From positions 1-6,134 of the forward strand of contig JAJQBV010000097.1 of assembly GCA_021203115.1 (NCBI GenBank): a stretch of DNA of 6,134 nt. The letters run 5' to 3'. This DNA is from Clostridiales bacterium. GTDB taxonomy: Bacteria > Bacillota > Clostridia > Lachnospirales > Lachnospiraceae. The notes below the pieces were generated by a model that did no database searches, had not been told where the DNA came from, and saw only the letters and a list, made by a program, of their open reading frames with translations. Shown here piece by piece: positions 5,438 to 6,134 of this stretch (position 1 is its first letter; each line of letters starts with the position of its first letter). The position numbers and the translations under genes were made by a program.

Positions 5438-6134
5438 TTACTTGTTGGCGATTGCCTTTTTGATCTCCTCTGTGAGAAGCGGGACGATCTTATTCAGGTC
5501 GCCGACGAGGCCGTAATCGGCCACATCAAAGATCGGAGCGTCCTCGTCCTTATTCACTGCAATGATAAGGTCGGACTCTTCCATACCGGCCATATGCTGG
5601 ATGGCTCCGGAGATACCGATTGCAAAGTACACTTTCGGGCGGACTGTCTTACCGGTCTGTCCGACCTGAAGGTCTTTCGGCTTCCAGCCGCTGTCTACTA
5701 CCGCACGGGAGCAGGACACGGTGCCGCCGACCACTTCCGCTAGATCTTCGAGAAGCTTGAAGTTTTCCGGGGAACCGACACCGCGGCCGCCGGAAACCAG
5801 GATCTTCGCATCCTGAATGTCAACGACATCCGCGACATTCTTGACGATCTCCAGAATCTCAACATACTTATTGTCCGGAGTGAATCCGGGGTTGTACTCC
5901 ACAACATCCGCCTTCGCACCCTCGATGGGAGCGATCTTCTGCATAACGCCGGGGCGGACCGTCGCCATCTGCGGACGATTGTCCGGGCAGGCGATCGTCG
6001 CGATCGTGTTACCGCCGAAGGCAGGACGGGTCATGAGCAGCTGATTGTGCTTCTGCTCCTTGCCCGGCATCGCCACGAGTGGGAAATCACCAATTGCGAG
6101 AGATGTGCAGTCCGCGGTCAGGCCGGTCTGTACA
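5438..6134 (-). CDS. etfA: Electron transfer flavoprotein subunit alpha, C-terminal part, cut by window edge
   Basis: A frame ending in TAA at 5438-5440 stays open to the right edge and gives the last 231 residues; the true start lies outside the window. EtfA pairs with EtfB and carries electrons between an acyl-CoA dehydrogenase and another redox partner, with FAD held mainly by this C-terminal domain. Family motifs are plain: TRPAFGGNTIATI, RPQMATVRPGVM, the FAD-binding ILVSGGRGVGSPENF, SRAVVDSGW, QVGQTGKTVRPKVYFAIG, ISGAIQHMAGM, and NKDEDAPIFDVADYGLVGD. All expected FAD-contacting blocks are intact. In Clostridia the gene commonly ends a bcd-etfB-etfA cluster for butyryl-CoA formation; the strong terminator right after it agrees with a last-gene position, but etfB and bcd are not in view. 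A GTG at 6076 is internal, not the start, because family sequence (VQTGLTADCTSLAIGDF) continues upstream of it. Confidence 0.97.
   Translation of the reverse strand, partial: VQTGLTADCTSLAIGDFPLVAMPGKEQKHNQLLMTRPAFGGNTIATIACPDNRPQMATVRPGVMQKIAPIEGAKADVVEYNPGFTPDNKYVEILEIVKNVADVVDIQDAKILVSGGRGVGSPENFKLLEDLAEVVGGTVSCSRAVVDSGWKPKDLQVGQTGKTVRPKVYFAIGISGAIQHMAGMEESDLIIAVNKDEDAPIFDVADYGLVGDLNKIVPLLTEEIKKAIANK

Noticed and set aside
1..6134. CRISPR array, tRNA, rRNA, insertion sequence or prophage genes
   Set aside because: No regularly spaced repeats, no tRNA-like cloverleaf, and no transposase, integrase or phage structural motifs were seen on either strand.

Overview
The window looks like chromosome from an anaerobic Firmicute of the class Clostridia, probably Lachnospiraceae-like. 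The pointers are strong AGGAGG-type ribosome sites, sigma-A-like promoters, an xpaC-telA (yaaN) pair in the Bacillus/Clostridia order, a B12-binding-type radical SAM protein and an electron-transfer flavoprotein gene. This placement is inference. Most genes are GC-rich (about two thirds G+C in lines I counted), but the stretch from about 230 to 1300 is clearly AT-rich (about one third G+C).

Layout, left to right. Positions 1-211 (minus) hold the first 70 codons of a gene that runs off the left edge. Positions 244-1175 (minus) hold a compact two-gene module: a DUF3990-type ADP-ribosyltransferase-fold protein, then a second 155-residue protein whose start overlaps the first gene's stop (ATGA). 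A good promoter (TTGCTT-17-TATAAT) and a near-perfect inverted repeat across its -35 lie just upstream. The pair looks like a toxin-antitoxin or defence cassette on a recently acquired AT-rich segment. Positions 1305-2825 (plus) encode a radical SAM protein with a CxxxCxxC cluster motif. Its last 110 bp run antisense into the next gene, so its C-terminal tail may be read-through sequence.

Positions 5168 down to 2716 (minus) are a two-gene operon: an XpaC-like membrane protein, then a TelA/YaaN toxic-anion-resistance-family protein. The operon has a promoter at 5343-5371, a leader of about 165 nt rich in hairpins (a 58-nt stem-loop and two small GC hairpins), a duplicated 24-bp block around the xpaC ribosome site, and a probable terminator at 2661-2687. 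At the right edge, positions 5438-6134 (minus) are the C-terminal FAD-binding part of etfA, closed by a strong intrinsic terminator at 5371-5406 that touches the xpaC promoter.

The four units (ART module, radical SAM gene, xpaC-telA, etfA) show no shared pathway. The most interesting parts are the ART module with its operator-like repeat and unassigned partner, and the structured leader of the xpaC-telA operon.
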